From assembly GCA_017617915.1 (NCBI GenBank), contig JAFZVH010000042.1, forward strand, positions 1-45,348: a stretch of 45,348 nt of DNA, written 5' to 3'. A model generated the notes under the pieces. It was given only the letters and a program-made list of their open reading frames with translations. It was not told where the DNA came from and searched no databases. This DNA comes from Alphaproteobacteria bacterium (lineage in GTDB: Bacteria > Pseudomonadota > Alphaproteobacteria > Rs-D84). The position numbers and the translations under genes were made by a program. Shown piece by piece: positions 45,099-45,348 of the stretch (position 1 is its first letter; every line of letters begins with the position of its first letter).

Positions 45099-45348
45099 TT
45101 ATTCCTCCACCTTTACGCCCATTGAACGGCATTGACCCGCAACGATATTCATCGCAGATTCAACGGTAGAGCAATTCAAGTCCGGCATTTTGTTTTCTGC
45201 AATTTCTTTGATTTGCGCTTTGGTAATAGTGCCAACGAAATCACGACCTGGCTTATGAGAACCAATCTTTAATTTCAACGCCTTTTTGATATAGTAAGAA
45301 ACCGGCGGCAATTTCATAATAAATTCGAAACTGCGATCCGTATAGACG
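45099..45348 (-). CDS. rplK: 50S ribosomal protein L11, 5' end beyond the window
   Basis: The visible 82 codons cover the last part of L11. The frame stays open to the window edge ([20 protein letters not shown]), so the start lies outside. The [11 protein letters not shown] block and the [13 protein letters not shown] and [22 protein letters not shown] segments form the C-terminal rRNA-binding domain. The Met often taken as a start at 45317 is internal. Confidence 0.98.
   Translation of the reverse strand, partial: VYTDRSFEFIMKLPPVSYYIKKALKLKIGSHKPGRDFVGTITKAQIKEIAENKMPDLNCSTVESAMNIVAGQCRSMGVKVEE

Overview
This window looks like chromosomal DNA of an alphaproteobacterium, probably an uncultured, host- or gut-associated lineage with a modest genome. 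The evidence is the fabH-ihfA pair, the rpmF-plsX pair, an olsB-olsA ornithine-lipid pair, several secreted or outer-membrane proteins typical of diderms, CCA-encoding tRNA genes, and an L-lactate dehydrogenase that suggests fermentation. The lineage is inferred from gene content only. Two aminoacyl-tRNA synthetases (alpha2 GlyRS and type-3 ProRS) are not the forms usually found in Alphaproteobacteria.

Layout. 1-1351 is a patchwork of tRNA-end repeats around a small unknown gene, next to intact tRNA-Glu and tRNA-Asp. 1387-5461 holds lgt, a Bax-inhibitor-1 membrane protein, a ferredoxin, glyS and a deoxyribonucleotidase-like gene. 5489-9431 is a minus-strand block of envelope proteins, one split by an in-frame stop. 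9639-19165 holds an unknown gene, a hemW/M13-peptidase pair, an outer-membrane protein, a lytic transglycosylase, olsB-olsA and proS. 19297-23766 holds an unknown gene with a structured leader, a cardiolipin-synthase-like gene and a large secreted Cys-containing protein. 24114-25514 holds tRNA-Arg facing away from fabH-ihfA, with promoters sharing one -35 box. 25571-25964 encodes a strongly folded candidate small RNA followed by a 51-codon gene. 26033-29427 holds ldh, an acetyltransferase-like gene, sodB, a thioredoxin-fold protein and a CvpA protein. 29468-31930 is a three-gene glycosyltransferase operon including an alpha-1,2-fucosyltransferase. 32013-34726 holds tRNA-Thr, trhP, plsX and rpmF. 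34825 to the end is the rplKAJL-rpoBC cluster on the minus strand.

Themes. Many genes serve the envelope: lipoprotein maturation (lgt), ornithine lipids (olsBA), cardiolipin (cls-like), fatty acid and phospholipid synthesis (plsX, fabH), murein remodelling, surface glycans and several beta-barrels. Several genes lack a usable Shine-Dalgarno sequence and carry a sigma70-type promoter so close to the start codon that their mRNAs should be leaderless or nearly so.

The most novel items are the candidate structured RNA at 25606-25788, the three-segment mutually exclusive pairing upstream of the gene at 19297-19632, the divergent promoters sharing a palindromic -35, the in-frame stop splitting a secreted protein, and the tRNA-bounded repeat patchwork at the left edge. 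No CRISPR array, transposase or integrase is visible.
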